Part shown: positions 45,171-56,521 of the stretch, piece by piece
How positions within the stretch are numbered: position 1 is the first letter of the stretch
How the letters are laid out: each line of letters opens with the position of its first letter
Assembly: GCA_033398695.1 (NCBI GenBank)
Contig: CM065804.1
Location: 15,299,001-15,363,000 of the forward strand
DNA length: 64,000 nucleotides
Source: Orobanche coerulescens
Taxonomy: Eukaryota > Streptophyta > Magnoliopsida > Lamiales > Orobanchaceae
Reading direction: 5' to 3'
Notes under the pieces: model-generated
Told to the model about the DNA's origin: nothing
Database searches by the model: none
Seen by the model: only the letters and a program-made list of their open reading frames with translations
Position numbers and translations under genes: made by a program

Positions 45171-46607
45171 TTAGGGTTTGTGGCCTTTCTCACCTAGTAT
45201 TTATTTGCATGGATTACTGTTTTAGAGACTTGAAATATTTTTATTGAGTTTAGGATTTTCCCTTCTTCCTATCTCGCGGTATTCGTTGAATCAACGCCTT
45301 GATAGAAGGTGTTAATCGTTCTAGCGATACGCCCGCTGCATCATTTTCCCTTCTGTCCGATTTTTCCCATGAGGTTTTTCGGTTTAAGGTTTTTAATAAT
45401 GCACACATTCATTTAAATTACAGTGCCACATTTGAGGGGGAGTGTTGTAAATATGGACATGGCACACATATCAAGGAAAAAATTGCCTATAAAAGGAGCC
45501 ATAGGTTTTGAGGAGAATGAATGTATTACGAGTGAATGAAAAATTCTTCCTCAATTATATATGTGTGTGCATTATCTTATACCGTAAGTATTGGATACTC
45601 CCAATACTAAAAACATACATACTACGTTAGAAATTAGCTAGACTTGAATCAGGGCCGGCCCCGAGATTTCCGGGACCCTAGGCAAAAAAGAAAGAGTGGC
45701 CTCTAAAAACTAAAGTTGTATTTTTTTTTTGCTAACTAGAAATAACATATGGTGTCTTCCATAATTGCCCGACTTCATAGTTTTAATATAAAATATAAAG
45801 TGAAATATATGCCAGGAAAAAGGGACCGAATAATATTCTATATGCAATGAAAAAGACTTCCAATAATAAAGTTTTCACAAACTCAAAAACTTCACCAATC
45901 AATTTATTTTATTATGATAAACACAAATGAAAGAGCAAAAAAAATACACTATATTTTAGATAAATAAACTATGAATATACTACATATAAATAAACAATGA
46001 GTATAAATAAAAGAAGAGAAGCAACAATGAGAAGAGAAGGATTAAATACATACACATTATCAAGAAATAATATATAAATAGTTTTTTTTAATAATAATTT
46101 TTTTTTTAAATTTGGGCCCCTAAATTTGGGGGCCCTAAGCAAATGGCTATGCAGCCCCAAGTAAGGGCCGACACGTCTTGAATTTCACTACACTATAAAA
46201 ATTTACTTTTATGTTAATAAAAAATAAAGAAAGTGTAATTGATCCCCCATGCATTGTATGAACTGACATCTAATTTGAGCAGAAAAGCATAAATTGACGG
46301 ATAAATCCTTCACGGCGCACACATGGTGAATTTCTGCACCCTGCAGCAGTGAACCGGAACCCAAACCTGACTTAAACGAAATTAGGACTCCTGTGGGTTT
46401 CGAATGTACGAACCTCCACCCTGAAAAATTTTCAAAACACTGTTCATATCGTTTCACCGCGGTTTCATTTGAAGAACTCTCCATCTGAAAAAAATCATCT
46501 CTCTCTCTCTCTAAAACGAAAATGCTTGCATTCAAGTATGTTAACCCGTTTCAATATTCATTTTAAAGTTTGGTTATTCATTTGAGGAATGCTAATGTAG
46601 AAAATGA
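45170..46607. repeat. Composite repeat R2, truncated
   Basis: It shares the middle of R1/R3: copia tail and LTR (45443-45619), hAT-like MITE (45650-46176, TSD CTTGAAT on both sides) and small ORF (46484-46209). It starts later than R1/R3 and stops at the LINE poly-A tail, lacking the GGCCC tract and the Mutator-like MITE. Confidence 0.9.
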
Positions 46608-47693
46608 TTTTTTTTTTGAACAATAACTTTCATTAACAACGGCTAGCACTCAAAACCGAGAACCGTCAAATTATACACACATATACAATGGATAAGTGGC
46701 CCAATCCTTCCAAACAATATTTTTAAATTTCGATCTATATTTTAACCACAAAAAAGCCTTCGACTTCACCTCCGCCACAACATCCATAACCTTGTTGTCC
46801 TTATTATGAAAAATCTTCGCGTTCCTTGTGTTCCAAATAACCCAAGCCGTGATCATAACTATACCTCTAATAATCTTTTTCCTCCACTTCCCAGCATGAA
46901 CATTGTTGTATAACATCAGCAAATCGACGTAGTCATAAGCAAAAAAAGGCTCCAACTTGCTCCACTTGCATATAATACTCCAAACACTGTAAGAAAAAAC
47001 ACAACTAACCATCAAATGCTTGACATCTTCATTATCCGTGTTGCAAAGTGGACATAAAATGTCCGGGATGTTGATTCTCCTCCTCGTTAACGCCATTCGG
47101 GTTGGTAATCTGTCGCGTTCAGCCCTCCATGAGAGAAGATTGACTTTTATGGGAATCCAAGCCTCCCATTTCATCTGTGTAGATATCGGCGGCCCATTAA
47201 CAGAATTATTAATAAGCTTCTTACAATCCGCAACCGTGAAAGGACCTTTCGAACCGTCATTCCAAACCCATTTATCATCCGAACAGCTGAGCTTGAACCC
47301 TGTGAGCATTCGCACCAAATCTTGAACCTCCGATAACTCCTCCACCGATTTGGGATGTCTCCTCCAAAAACCTGTAAATAAAAGATCTCCATCACCTTGA
47401 GTCAGACGATCGCTGATCCTGCACCTTTTGTTTTTTTCCAGCTTATAAAGACATGGCCATCGACTCCTTAATGTAGTATCTCCAAGCCAATGATCATACC
47501 AGAAGCGAATCTTGTCCCCTTTACCCACCACTCCCCTAATCAGTTGATGCAGAGACTTGTCCTGCACCGGAATAGGTTCTAAAACATTTACAATCACTTT
47601 CCAACAACCCGGGATAGACCTTTTAATAGGAAGAAAACTCCAAATACCCCTCCCACCATGTATCGCCTCAATAGTGTCTCGCCATATCGACCC
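46608..47693 (-). pseudogene. LINE (L1-type) 3' half: C-terminal zinc-binding domain, 3' UTR and poly-A
   Basis: On minus, the frame entering from the TE-I junction (GSIWRDTIEAIHGG) runs to a stop near 46671. It carries the reverse-transcriptase-associated zinc-binding domain (zf-RVT) of plant LINEs: WEAWIPIKVNLLSWR, CPLCNTDNEDVKHLMVSC and AWVIWNTRNAKIF. A 50-60-base 3' UTR and a ten-base poly-A (46608-46617, T on plus) follow, as expected for target-primed insertion. The 5' part is at 56522-58735. Confidence 0.9.
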
Positions 47694-48379
47694 TGTAATA
47701 TCCGCAATTTTCGATTTCCGGTAATTATTTTGTTTTTCGGCGGAAATCCGTTTTGACGACTCGTTCATGACCATTTCGTCATTTCGAGAATGATTAATTC
47801 TTCACTTTTTGTCATCCGAGTTCGTTTCGGTGTTGTTTTGTTGAGTTCCGTGCTTTTTAGCGACTTTTCCGCACTTGAGTTCGATTCTTGCGAATCTCGT
47901 CCGAAACTGTTGTTTCGAGTTTCCCGCAAGTCCGTTTAACTTTGTTATACGTGTTGTGAGCTTTGGTTTGATTATTCGTTGTCGTATGGTGATTTTCGGG
48001 CAGTTGGGCCATTTTCGTAATTTCCCAAAGTTTGGGGTAATTACCTTCCGTTGTCGAATTTAGAGCCTTCGGGTGGTCGGAATTGTGTGTCCTACTAGCT
48101 CTTAGATTCGTCTTTGTGAGTACTTCGTAACCGTATCTTCGGTTCGTATTCAGGTTCGGGTTTCGGTGTCGTTTTGTTGAATTCAGGATTACGAAACGAC
48201 TTTTCTAAGTATGAGTTCGTCTTTGTTAGATCACCATTAATTTTTGGTAACTCCAAAAATTATAAATCTTTGCAATATTATAGAACATTGAATTAGCTTT
48301 CCAATGGTTCAAACGGTGAGTCAATCGAGTCCGGACGAGAGAGTTATGGTCGTTTCGATTTTGGCCGAGCACTTCCAGA

Positions 48380-48492
48380 GCCTTTCGGCCGATAGGGGGT
48401 CGATAGACTCTCGCCTACATTCAAGTATGGCTATCGGTTGGGCCTATCGGCCGATAGGCGGCCGATAGGTCCTCTTTGTGTTACACTATAAA
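48380..48492 (+). promoter_or_regulatory. Palindrome cluster and TATA box of TE-I 5' LTR
   Basis: CCTATCGGCCGATAGG (48443-48458) is a perfect 16-bp palindrome. Half-site variants flank it (TTTCGGCCGATAGG, CTATCGGTTGGG, CGGCCGATAGG). TATAAA follows 18 bases after the last copy. The same layout is at 54130-54244 in the 3' LTR (palindrome 54195-54210, TATAAA 54239-54244). Confidence 0.82.
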
Positions 48493-49636
48493 CGTGTTGT
48501 TTTGAGCGTGAAACTCATTTTCTTCCCCATTTTTTCCATTGCGTCGAGAGAGAAGTATAGAGGGGAGAGTTCTTCATCCAGGGTCGATTTTCATCATTTC
48601 TTTTCGGTTGTGAGGCTCGGATAATCAATCTAACGCGTGTTCTACGGATCTTAACACTTGAATCACTCAAGGTAATCTTCTAAGAACCCATTTTTGGGAG
48701 ATTTTGGGGATTTTAGGTATTTTGGTTGTTTTCGTCCGATTAATCCGATTTAACTTGGTATTATGAAAGATTGATGATTATTGAGATGTATTACATCTTT
48801 TCCCTTGTTATTCCATAGTTGGATCGTATCGATTCGTTGTTTTCGTCGAGTTCTTGATCGACGCCTTGAAGGTGTCCGATAAAATGTCATAGAGAGGATT
48901 CGAGCGTTCTACGATTATTCTTCCTCGTTCGTTCGTTAATTTATTGATGGTATGATGTTAGGGTCAGATTTCTACTTAAAGAATTCGAGTCGGAACCCTT
49001 CCGTTCGTCGCTTTCTTCAAGCTTTTCGATTGTGGGTGTATTCGTTGTCTTCACCGAGAATCGTAGGTGTTCGAGGTGTCCCGACTAATCCGTGATTGTG
49101 GGAGTGTCCGGCATCGATTATCGAGGCAAGTATCTTGCCCATACATTACGTGTTTTGTGGATATAATGGTTGTTAATCATCGTTATGTGCTAAATAAATA
49201 TTCATAACCATCTTTTTCAAAAGTATCGGTATATTTACCAACATGGTTTTCTTAAAGACGACTCGTGTGTCCCGAGAATTAATATGCTTAATTGGATACG
49301 TGTATTAATGTTGAGTATAAGATCGTAATACTTTCGTGTGATGCCTTGGTGTGTGATTACGTCGTCGGTAAGTTTTGAAGTTTAGTCCTTTGTTTAAGCT
49401 GTACGTGGAGACATGTGGTTATCGATGAATTATGTGAATTTATGTGATATTGGTTGTGCCGTTCGGTGCTTTTGGAATAGTGTGCTTTCTTGTTGATAAT
49501 ATTAGTTCTGGGTTATGAATATATGTTGGATGAACTGGCCATTCTAGTAAAGTACCTCGACTATATATACTGTGATTGACCTTCGAGACTTGTGGTTTGC
49601 AGCTGTGATTTTGGAACGTGTGTGTGTGTTGTTCCT

Positions 49637-49855
49637 TCCACCCGGAGTGTCCGACGGGATGTCTGGGGGCCGATACTAAGGGGTACGGCCACGGAAGTGG
49701 ACTTGGGTGTGTGTGTGGATGAACTTCCACCCGGAGTGTCCGACGGGATGTCTGGGGGTCGATACTAAGGGGTACGGCCGCGGAAGTGGTTTCCCACCCG
49801 GAGTGTCCGACGGGATGTCTGGGGGTCGATACTAAGGGGTACGGCCGCGGGTTAC
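49637..49855 (+). repeat. Tandem repeat in R/U5 of TE-I 5' LTR
   Basis: Three copies of a unit with CCGGAGTGTCCGACGGGATG and GATACTAAGGGGTACGGCC. Read on the other strand, it contains ATCCCGTCGGAC...GGTGG, as in the TE-B and TE-C repeats. The equivalent in the 3' LTR (about 55395-55600) has several small deletions. Confidence 0.85.
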
Positions 49856-50762
49856 CAGTTGTGGTTTTCATCTTGAGGATGACGTTGATGTTTTCGTTAA
49901 TTGTGATATTGTCCGAGATCACAATGCTTTGTGCTCGGGTCGAGACATTATATTTCGAGTCTTGGTGTTTGGCTAGAATGGCATAGGAATAATGTGTTAT
50001 GTGTAATGTGACCTTGTAAGTGAATTGAAGTGGATGATCGGGTCGTGGACCACTGTGTTTTATGACCGGAATGGTTGGGTCGTGGACCCGTGTTTTGTTA
50101 AACGGATTTGTATTTTGAAAAATGAACTTTGGGGTCGTGACCCTAAATGGCTTTCGAGGAATTAAGAACCTTTTTAATTTCGATGTTTTCAAAACTCCGA
50201 GAATTGGAAATGTTTTCACAATGCTTACTTGCTTCGTTTCGCTTTCAAGACTTGAACTATTTTTAACTAAATATATCTCGGAAGTCTTTCGTTATGTTCT
50301 CGGAATGTGTTGTGTATGGCTCGTATTTGCACTTTATACTTGCACTAGCGAAACAAAGGAGTTTGCTAACCCCAGTAATCGGGGTGGATATCTGTATTGT
50401 GTCCGGTACATGCGGGTTTTCGGAGCAAGACACGGGATCGGCACGAGGGATGATGAAAGACGAATGATACTAATCACACGAAGGCCGATTTTGGGTTCGA
50501 TTAGTCGAGTCCATTGTATTGTCTTTTCCATTGTCTTATTGTTCATTGTTGCAAGTATTTTACCCTTGTGTGGGTATGAGTCTGGATGAGTTTATGTATT
50601 TTGATTTGTAAGTCTGTGACGAAAGACCAAATCGGTCTATTGGTCCGTTATTTTGATTCGTCGGTATGTAATGTAATGTGTTGTTTTGATGTCTAGCTTT
50701 GGTGGATCCTCACGGAGAGGGTCTGCGGCGTGTAATATTCCGGTTTGATGCGGGGTGTTACA

Positions 50763-50800
50763 TTTATGGTATCGAGATTAGGTTGAGGAAACCTAGGTGT
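50763..50800 (+). other. TE-I primer-binding site and stem-loop
   Basis: TGGTATCGAGATTAGG follows the 5' LTR after four bases. Compared with TGGTATCAGAGC in TE-A it has lost one base and carries one substitution, which should weaken priming. TAGGTT-GAGGA-AACCTA directly after it is the same stem-loop as in TE-A. Confidence 0.78.
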
Positions 50801-53428
50801 CAGTCGAGTTATGTGTTGTTGAGTCTCGTTTTGTCAGATTTTGTCTGACTGATGTCGTGTCGCGACGCGTCGTTTGGAATGTCGGCCGTGATTAGTATCA
50901 GGATGCAGCCATCATCTTCGTGCGATCTGTGGATGTAAGTCTCCCTTCTTTGTGTTGTGCCTCGTGTGACACGAGCTATATTTTTTATGATTATTTATTA
51001 AGTGACGGAGTCCTTTTATGGATTTTGATTTCTTGATACGTGACTATTTGACTCTCATATTTCTTTCATGTGAGGAGTAGTTCCGGATTGTGCATGTTGG
51101 ACTGTATTTCCTTTTCCGCCGAGTGAGTTCCTTTGTAATAGCTTTCGGTATTTTACCGATCAATTTTTATTTCAAAACCGATTCCTTTAACCGAGTTGTT
51201 GGCCTTGACCGTTTTGACGGTAGTTGGGTGTTTTCAAGTGATTTTGTGAGTTGATAAGTACTACCGTCATCGACCTTTTTGGGCATTTTTGTAATTGGTT
51301 TTTAGCACGGTGGGTTCGGTGCGGGACCACGGTGCTATAATATTCCGTGTATTTACTCAAATCTTTGGGCATTGTAGCCCATTGTATTATCTTTGAAAAC
51401 CTTGAGTATCTTAGAAAATAAAATTCGAGACGTACTTTAAATGATTGTATTTTGAAGGCGCCTACTAGCGCAACTGTCTGTTTCAAAATTTTTCTACCTC
51501 GAGGACCAAAATGTTTTGAGATATTTTCGATGTTTAGAAACATTTATACTTAGACCCGAGGGTCGGATATTCTGAAAGTTTTTCACTAAAAGAAAGGTGT
51601 CCTCATTTTAGTTCAAACGCAAGATGAATTACAGAGTCTCGAAAATGATGTTTGTTTAACTTTTTGTAAATGATACTCAAGATCAACTGGTGTTTCCAAA
51701 CTGTTTTCAAAAGGTGGTTCTCGTTTTTAAAACCTATCATTCCTGTTTGCGGACCGGAAATGCGTGTATGGTTTTCGAACTTTCTTTGCGGTTTCAACCC
51801 CGAATTGTGATTGAATTGGTGGCGTGAGCGTCAAGTCGTTCGCCACGCATATGTTTTGTTGACCCTCTGTGAGAGGTGTGAACTGGTGTTTACTGTTTAT
51901 CGCCTCGTGGTGATTGCGTATTGTAGCACTAGTGTGGGTTGTTAAAGCCTGAATTTTTATGCGTTATACACATGGGTGATTGTTTCATGATGTTTGTGAT
52001 TGTGTGATGGCTGTCGTTCGGGATGTTGTAATCTTCGAATGATGCCGTTGTTGTTGTGATTTTTGTATGCGTTGATATGTTATGCTGAGTTGGCATCTCC
52101 GGTATGTTGTTTTGCGGTATTTTGATCCATTGTATCGAGCATTTATATTTTCGGTATGCCGAGCCGAGGCGTTTCAATCGTGATGTGCCGGGGCATGCAC
52201 GTGTAAATTGTCTTTCTCGTCGATGACACATTTCAAGGGTGGACTCGAGGGACACCGAGTTCGGGCTTTGTGAATTGGCTACCGAGACTTTCGGAGTTCG
52301 CGCTTCAGCACAGATATCAGAATCGGCTTTGAGAGGCCTTTGAAGGATGTTTCTGTCGGTTGCTTGTTGTGTCGTCACCTTGATTTTGCTGTTGTGAGCT
52401 GCGGGGGCGACCTTCTTTTATAAAGGGTCGAATGTAGTACCCGTGTTGTTTTTAGACTTCTGTATTTTCTCTTTCTCCAGTCTATCGATTCGCTCGTGTT
52501 CGTTGATACTGTCTGAACTTGTTTTGTATTTCGGGGTCATCATTCGAACGAGCTGTGATCTTGTTTTGGGTCAATCTGGTTATCGCTGTCACTTTCCGAA
52601 TTCGGTTCGATTCTTGTGAACCTTGTTCGGAAGTAACATCTTTTGGTTCTACTAGTTCTTTTATTCGAAGTGGACTGGATCTTGAACTTGTACATTTTCG
52701 ACTCTGTCGACTCGTTTATGTTCGTTGACATTTCTGAGCTTGTCCTGCTCCTTGCTTTTGTTGATCGAACGAGTGTGATGTTATTTCGGAATAACTCGTT
52801 GTCTTTGTGACTTTTCAATCGCTATTCCCTTTCCTGTGGATCTTCGGCAATGCATGTCTTGTAGTTCTCACCAGATCATCCTGGGAGTTGTTGTTTGAAC
52901 TTTATTGTTCTTTGTAATTCGAACATGATTCTTCGATCTTTGTTGTCTCGTTGTGGTTTGATCGTTTGATTGTTCGGTTTATATTGACCTCGTTCCGTGA
53001 TTGGCGAACATTCAGGCTCCTTCGTAATTCCCTTCAGTTCGGGAAATTAGTTTCGTTTTCGATCTTCCAGCCCTTAGGCGGTGGGATTTCGTGTTTGTTC
53101 AGCGGTCGACTCGCGTTTTGATCGATGTACCGTTGGGTTGGTCAATCATATTGATTTTCGTTCGTTGTGTTTTGTGATTGTCGGATAATTGACTTGGCTA
53201 TATTATCCGTTTGATGACGTTTGTCACTTGTTGGTTTTTATTATATCCCTAACGGCGACGTTGTGTTGGTCGCCGTGGAGCGTGTTTTCACGTTGTATAC
53301 TCCTTTGTGTTGTTTGTAACATTTCGCCGTTGGGCGTTAGTTACGCATTCTTGTGTATCTCGTTGAGTTTTCCTGGCGGAATATTTCTTCTCCCTAGTTG
53401 TTTTAAGTTTCGGGACGAAACTTCTTTT
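50801..53428 (+). pseudogene. TE-I leader and gag relic
   Basis: The first part is AT-rich leader. Near 52160-52280 a nucleocapsid relic is recognisable: RFNRDVPGHARVNC, in which the first two Cys of the CCHC knuckle have become Arg, followed by sequence matching the second knuckle of TE-A at the DNA level (GTGGACTCGAGGGACACCGA). No long frame remains. From about 52400 the sequence parallels the non-coding segment of TE-A. Confidence 0.72.
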
Positions 53429-53441
53429 AAGGAGGGTAGAA
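53406..53441 (+). other. TE-I polypurine tract and hairpin
   Basis: AAGGAGGGTAGAA abuts the 3' LTR. AGTTTCG-GGA-CGAAACT (about 53407-53423), a seven-pair hairpin, lies just upstream, as in TE-B. Confidence 0.8.
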
Positions 53442-56400
53442 TGTAATATCCGCAATTTTCGATTTCCGGTAATTATTTTGTTTTTCGGCGGAAGTCCGTT
53501 TTGACGACTCGCTCATGACCATTTCGTCATTTCGAGAATGATTAATTCTTCACTTTTTGTCATCCGAGTTCGTTTCGGTGTTGTTTTGTTGAGTTCCGTG
53601 CTTTTTAGCGACTTTTCCGCACTTGAGTTCGATTCTTGCGAATCTCGTCCGAAACTGTTGTTTCGAGTTTCCCGCAAGTCCGTTTAACTTTGTTATACGT
53701 GTTGTGAGCTTTGGTTTGATTATTCGTTGTCGTATGGTGATTTTCGGGCAGTTGGGCCATTTTCGTAATTTCCCAAAGTTTGGGGTAATTACCTTCCGTT
53801 GTCGAATTTAGAGCCTTCGGGTGGTCGGAATTGTGTGTCCTACTATCTCTTAGATTCGTCTTTGTGAGTACTTCGTAACCGTATCTTCGGTTCGTATTCA
53901 GGTTCGGGTTTCGGTGTCGTTTTGTTGAATTCAGGATTACGAAACGACTTTTTTAAGTATGAGTTCGTCTTTGTTAGATCACCATTAATTTTTGGTAACT
54001 CCAAAAATTATAAATCTTTGCAATATTATAGAACATTGAATTAGCTTTCCAATGGTTCAAACGGTGAGTCAATCGGAGTCCGGACGAGAGAGTTATGGTC
54101 GTTTCAGTTTTTGGCCGAGCACTTCCAGGAGCCTTTCGGCCGATAGGGGGTCGATAGACTCTACTGCCTACATTCAGTATGGCTATCGGTTGGGCCTATC
54201 GGCCGATAGGCCGGCCGATAGGTCCTGCTGTGTTACACTATAAACGTGTTGTTTTGAGCGTGAAACTCATTTTCTTCCCCATTTTTTTCCACTGCGTCGC
54301 GAGAGAGAAGTATAGAGGGGGAGAGTTCTTCATCCGGGGGTCGATTTTCATCATTTCTTTTCGGTTGTGAGGCTTGGATAATCAATCTAACGCGTGTTCT
54401 ACGGATCTTAACACTTGAATCACTCAAGGTAATCTTCTAAGAACCCATTTTTGGGAGATTTTGGGGATTTTGGGTATTTTGGTTGTTTTCGTCCGATTAA
54501 TCCGATTTAACTTGGTATTATGAAAGATTGATGATTATTGAGATGTATTACATCTTTTCCCTTGTTATTCCATAGTTGGATCGTATCGATTCGTTGTTTT
54601 CGTCGAGTTCTTGATCGACGCCTTGAAGGTGTCCGATAAAATGTCATAGAGAGGATTCGAGCGTTCTACGATTATTCTTCCTCGTTCGTTCGTTAATTTA
54701 TTGATGGTATGATGTTAGGGTCAGATTTCTCGCAAAGAATTCGAGTCGGAACCCTTCCGTTCGTCGTTTTCTTCAAGCTTTTCGATTGTGGGTGTATTCG
54801 TTGTCTTCGCCGGAGAATCGTAGGTGTTCGAGGTGTCCCGACTAATCCGTGATTGTGGGAGTGTCCGGCATCGATTATCGAGGCAAGTATCTTGCCCATA
54901 CATTACGTGTTTTGTGGATATAATGGTTGTTAATCATCGTTATGTGCTAAATAAATATTCATAACCATCTTTTTCAAAAGTATCGGTATATTTACCAACA
55001 TGGTTTTCTTAAAGACGACTCGTGTGTCCCGAGAATTAATATGCTTAATTGGATACGTGTATTAATGTTGAGTATAAGATCGTAATACTTTCGTGTGATG
55101 CCTTGGTGTGTGATTACGTCGTCGGTAAGTTTTGAAGTTTAGTCCTTTGTTTAAGCTGTACGTGGAGACATGTGGTTATCGATGAATTATGTGAATTTAT
55201 GTGATATTGGTTGTGCCGTTCGGTGCTTTTGGAATAGTGTGCTTTCTTGTTGATAATATTAGTTCTGGGTTATGAATATATGTTGGATGAACTGCCATTC
55301 TAGTAAAGTACCTCGACTATATATACTGTGATTGACCTTCGAGACTTGTGGTTTGCAAATGTGATTTTGGAACGTGTGTGTGTGTTGTTCCTTCCACCGA
55401 GTGTCCGACGGATGTCCGGGGCCGATACTAAGGGGTACGGCCACGGAAGTGGACTTGGGTGTGTGTGTGGATGAACTTCCACCGGAGTGTCCGACGGGAT
55501 GTCCGGGGTCGATACTAAGGGGTACGGCCGCGAAGTGGTTTCCACCCGAGTGTACCACGGGATGTCTGGGGGTCGATACTAAGGGGTACGGCCGCGGGTT
55601 ACCAGTTGTGGTTTTCATCTTGAGGATGACGTTGATGTTTTCGTTAATTGTGATATTGTCCGGAGTATCACAATGCTTTGTGCTCGGGGTCGAGAGACAT
55701 TATATTTCGAGTCTTGGTGTTTGGCTAGAATGGCATAGGAATAATGTGTTATGTGTAATGTGACCTTGTAAGTGAATTGAAGTGGATGATCGGGTCGTGG
55801 ACCCTGTGTTTTATGACCGGAATGGTTGGGTCGTGGACCCCGTGTTTTGTTAAACGGATTTGTATTTTGAAAAATGAACTTTGGGGTCGTGACCCTAAAT
55901 GGCTTTCGAGGAATTAAGAACCTTTTTAATTTCTGATGTTTTCAAAACTCCCGAGAATTGGAAATGTTTTCACAATGCTTACTTGCTTCGTTTTTGCTTT
56001 CAAGACTTGAACTATTTTTAACTAAATATATCTCGGGAAGTCTTTCGTTATGTTCTCGGAATGTGTTGTGTATGGCTCGTATTTGCACTTTATACTTGCA
56101 CTAGCGAAACAAGGAGTTTGCTAACCCCGAGTAATCGGGGTGGATATCCGTATTGTGTCCGTGTACATGCGGGTTTTCGGGAGCAAGACACGGGATCGGC
56201 ACGAGGGATGATGAAAGACGAATGATACTAATCACACGAAGGCCGCTTTTGGGTTCGATTAGTCGAGTCCATTGTATTGTCTTTTCCGCTGTCTTATTGT
56301 TCATTGTTGCAAGTATTTTACCCTTGTGTGGGTATGAGTCTGGATGAGTTTATGTATTTTGATTTGTAAGTCTGTGACGAAAGACCAAATCGGTCTATTG

Positions 56401-56521
56401 GTCCGTTATTTTGATTCGTCGGTATGTAATGTAATGTGTTGTTTTGATGTCTAGCCTGGTGGATCCTCACGGAGAGGGTCTGCGGCGTGTAATATTCCCG
56501 GTTTGATCTGGGGGTGTTACA
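53442..56521 (+). repeat. TE-I 3' LTR
   Basis: Complete LTR, 3.08 kb, TG...CA, followed at once by the GACCC TSD and LINE coding sequence. Confidence 0.94.

Larger units (their letters stand above)
47694..50762 (+). repeat. TE-I 5' LTR
   Basis: Order: U3, a palindrome cluster with CCTATCGGCCGATAGG (48380-48469), TATAAA at 48487-48492, then R/U5 with three tandem copies of a GC-rich unit (49637-49855). It nearly matches the 3' LTR; most differences are one- or two-base indels in GC-rich stretches. Confidence 0.94.
47694..56521 (+). mobile_element. TE-I: gag-relic LTR retrotransposon, complete, TSD GACCC
   Basis: LTRs 47694-50762 and 53442-56521 (3.07 and 3.08 kb, TGTAATATCC...GGTGTTACA) flank a 2.7-kb interior with no pol. 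GACCC on both sides (47689-47693, 56522-56526) is a perfect TSD within the LINE coding frame. The interior is homologous to TE-A in the zinc-knuckle area and the gag-to-polypurine segment, so TE-I and TE-A belong to related gag-only families in opposite orientation. Confidence 0.95.

Noticed and set aside
49440..50219. 259-codon minus-strand frame in the TE-I LTR
   Set aside because: It lies wholly in LTR sequence, spans the tandem repeat, and the equivalent region of the other LTR breaks it.
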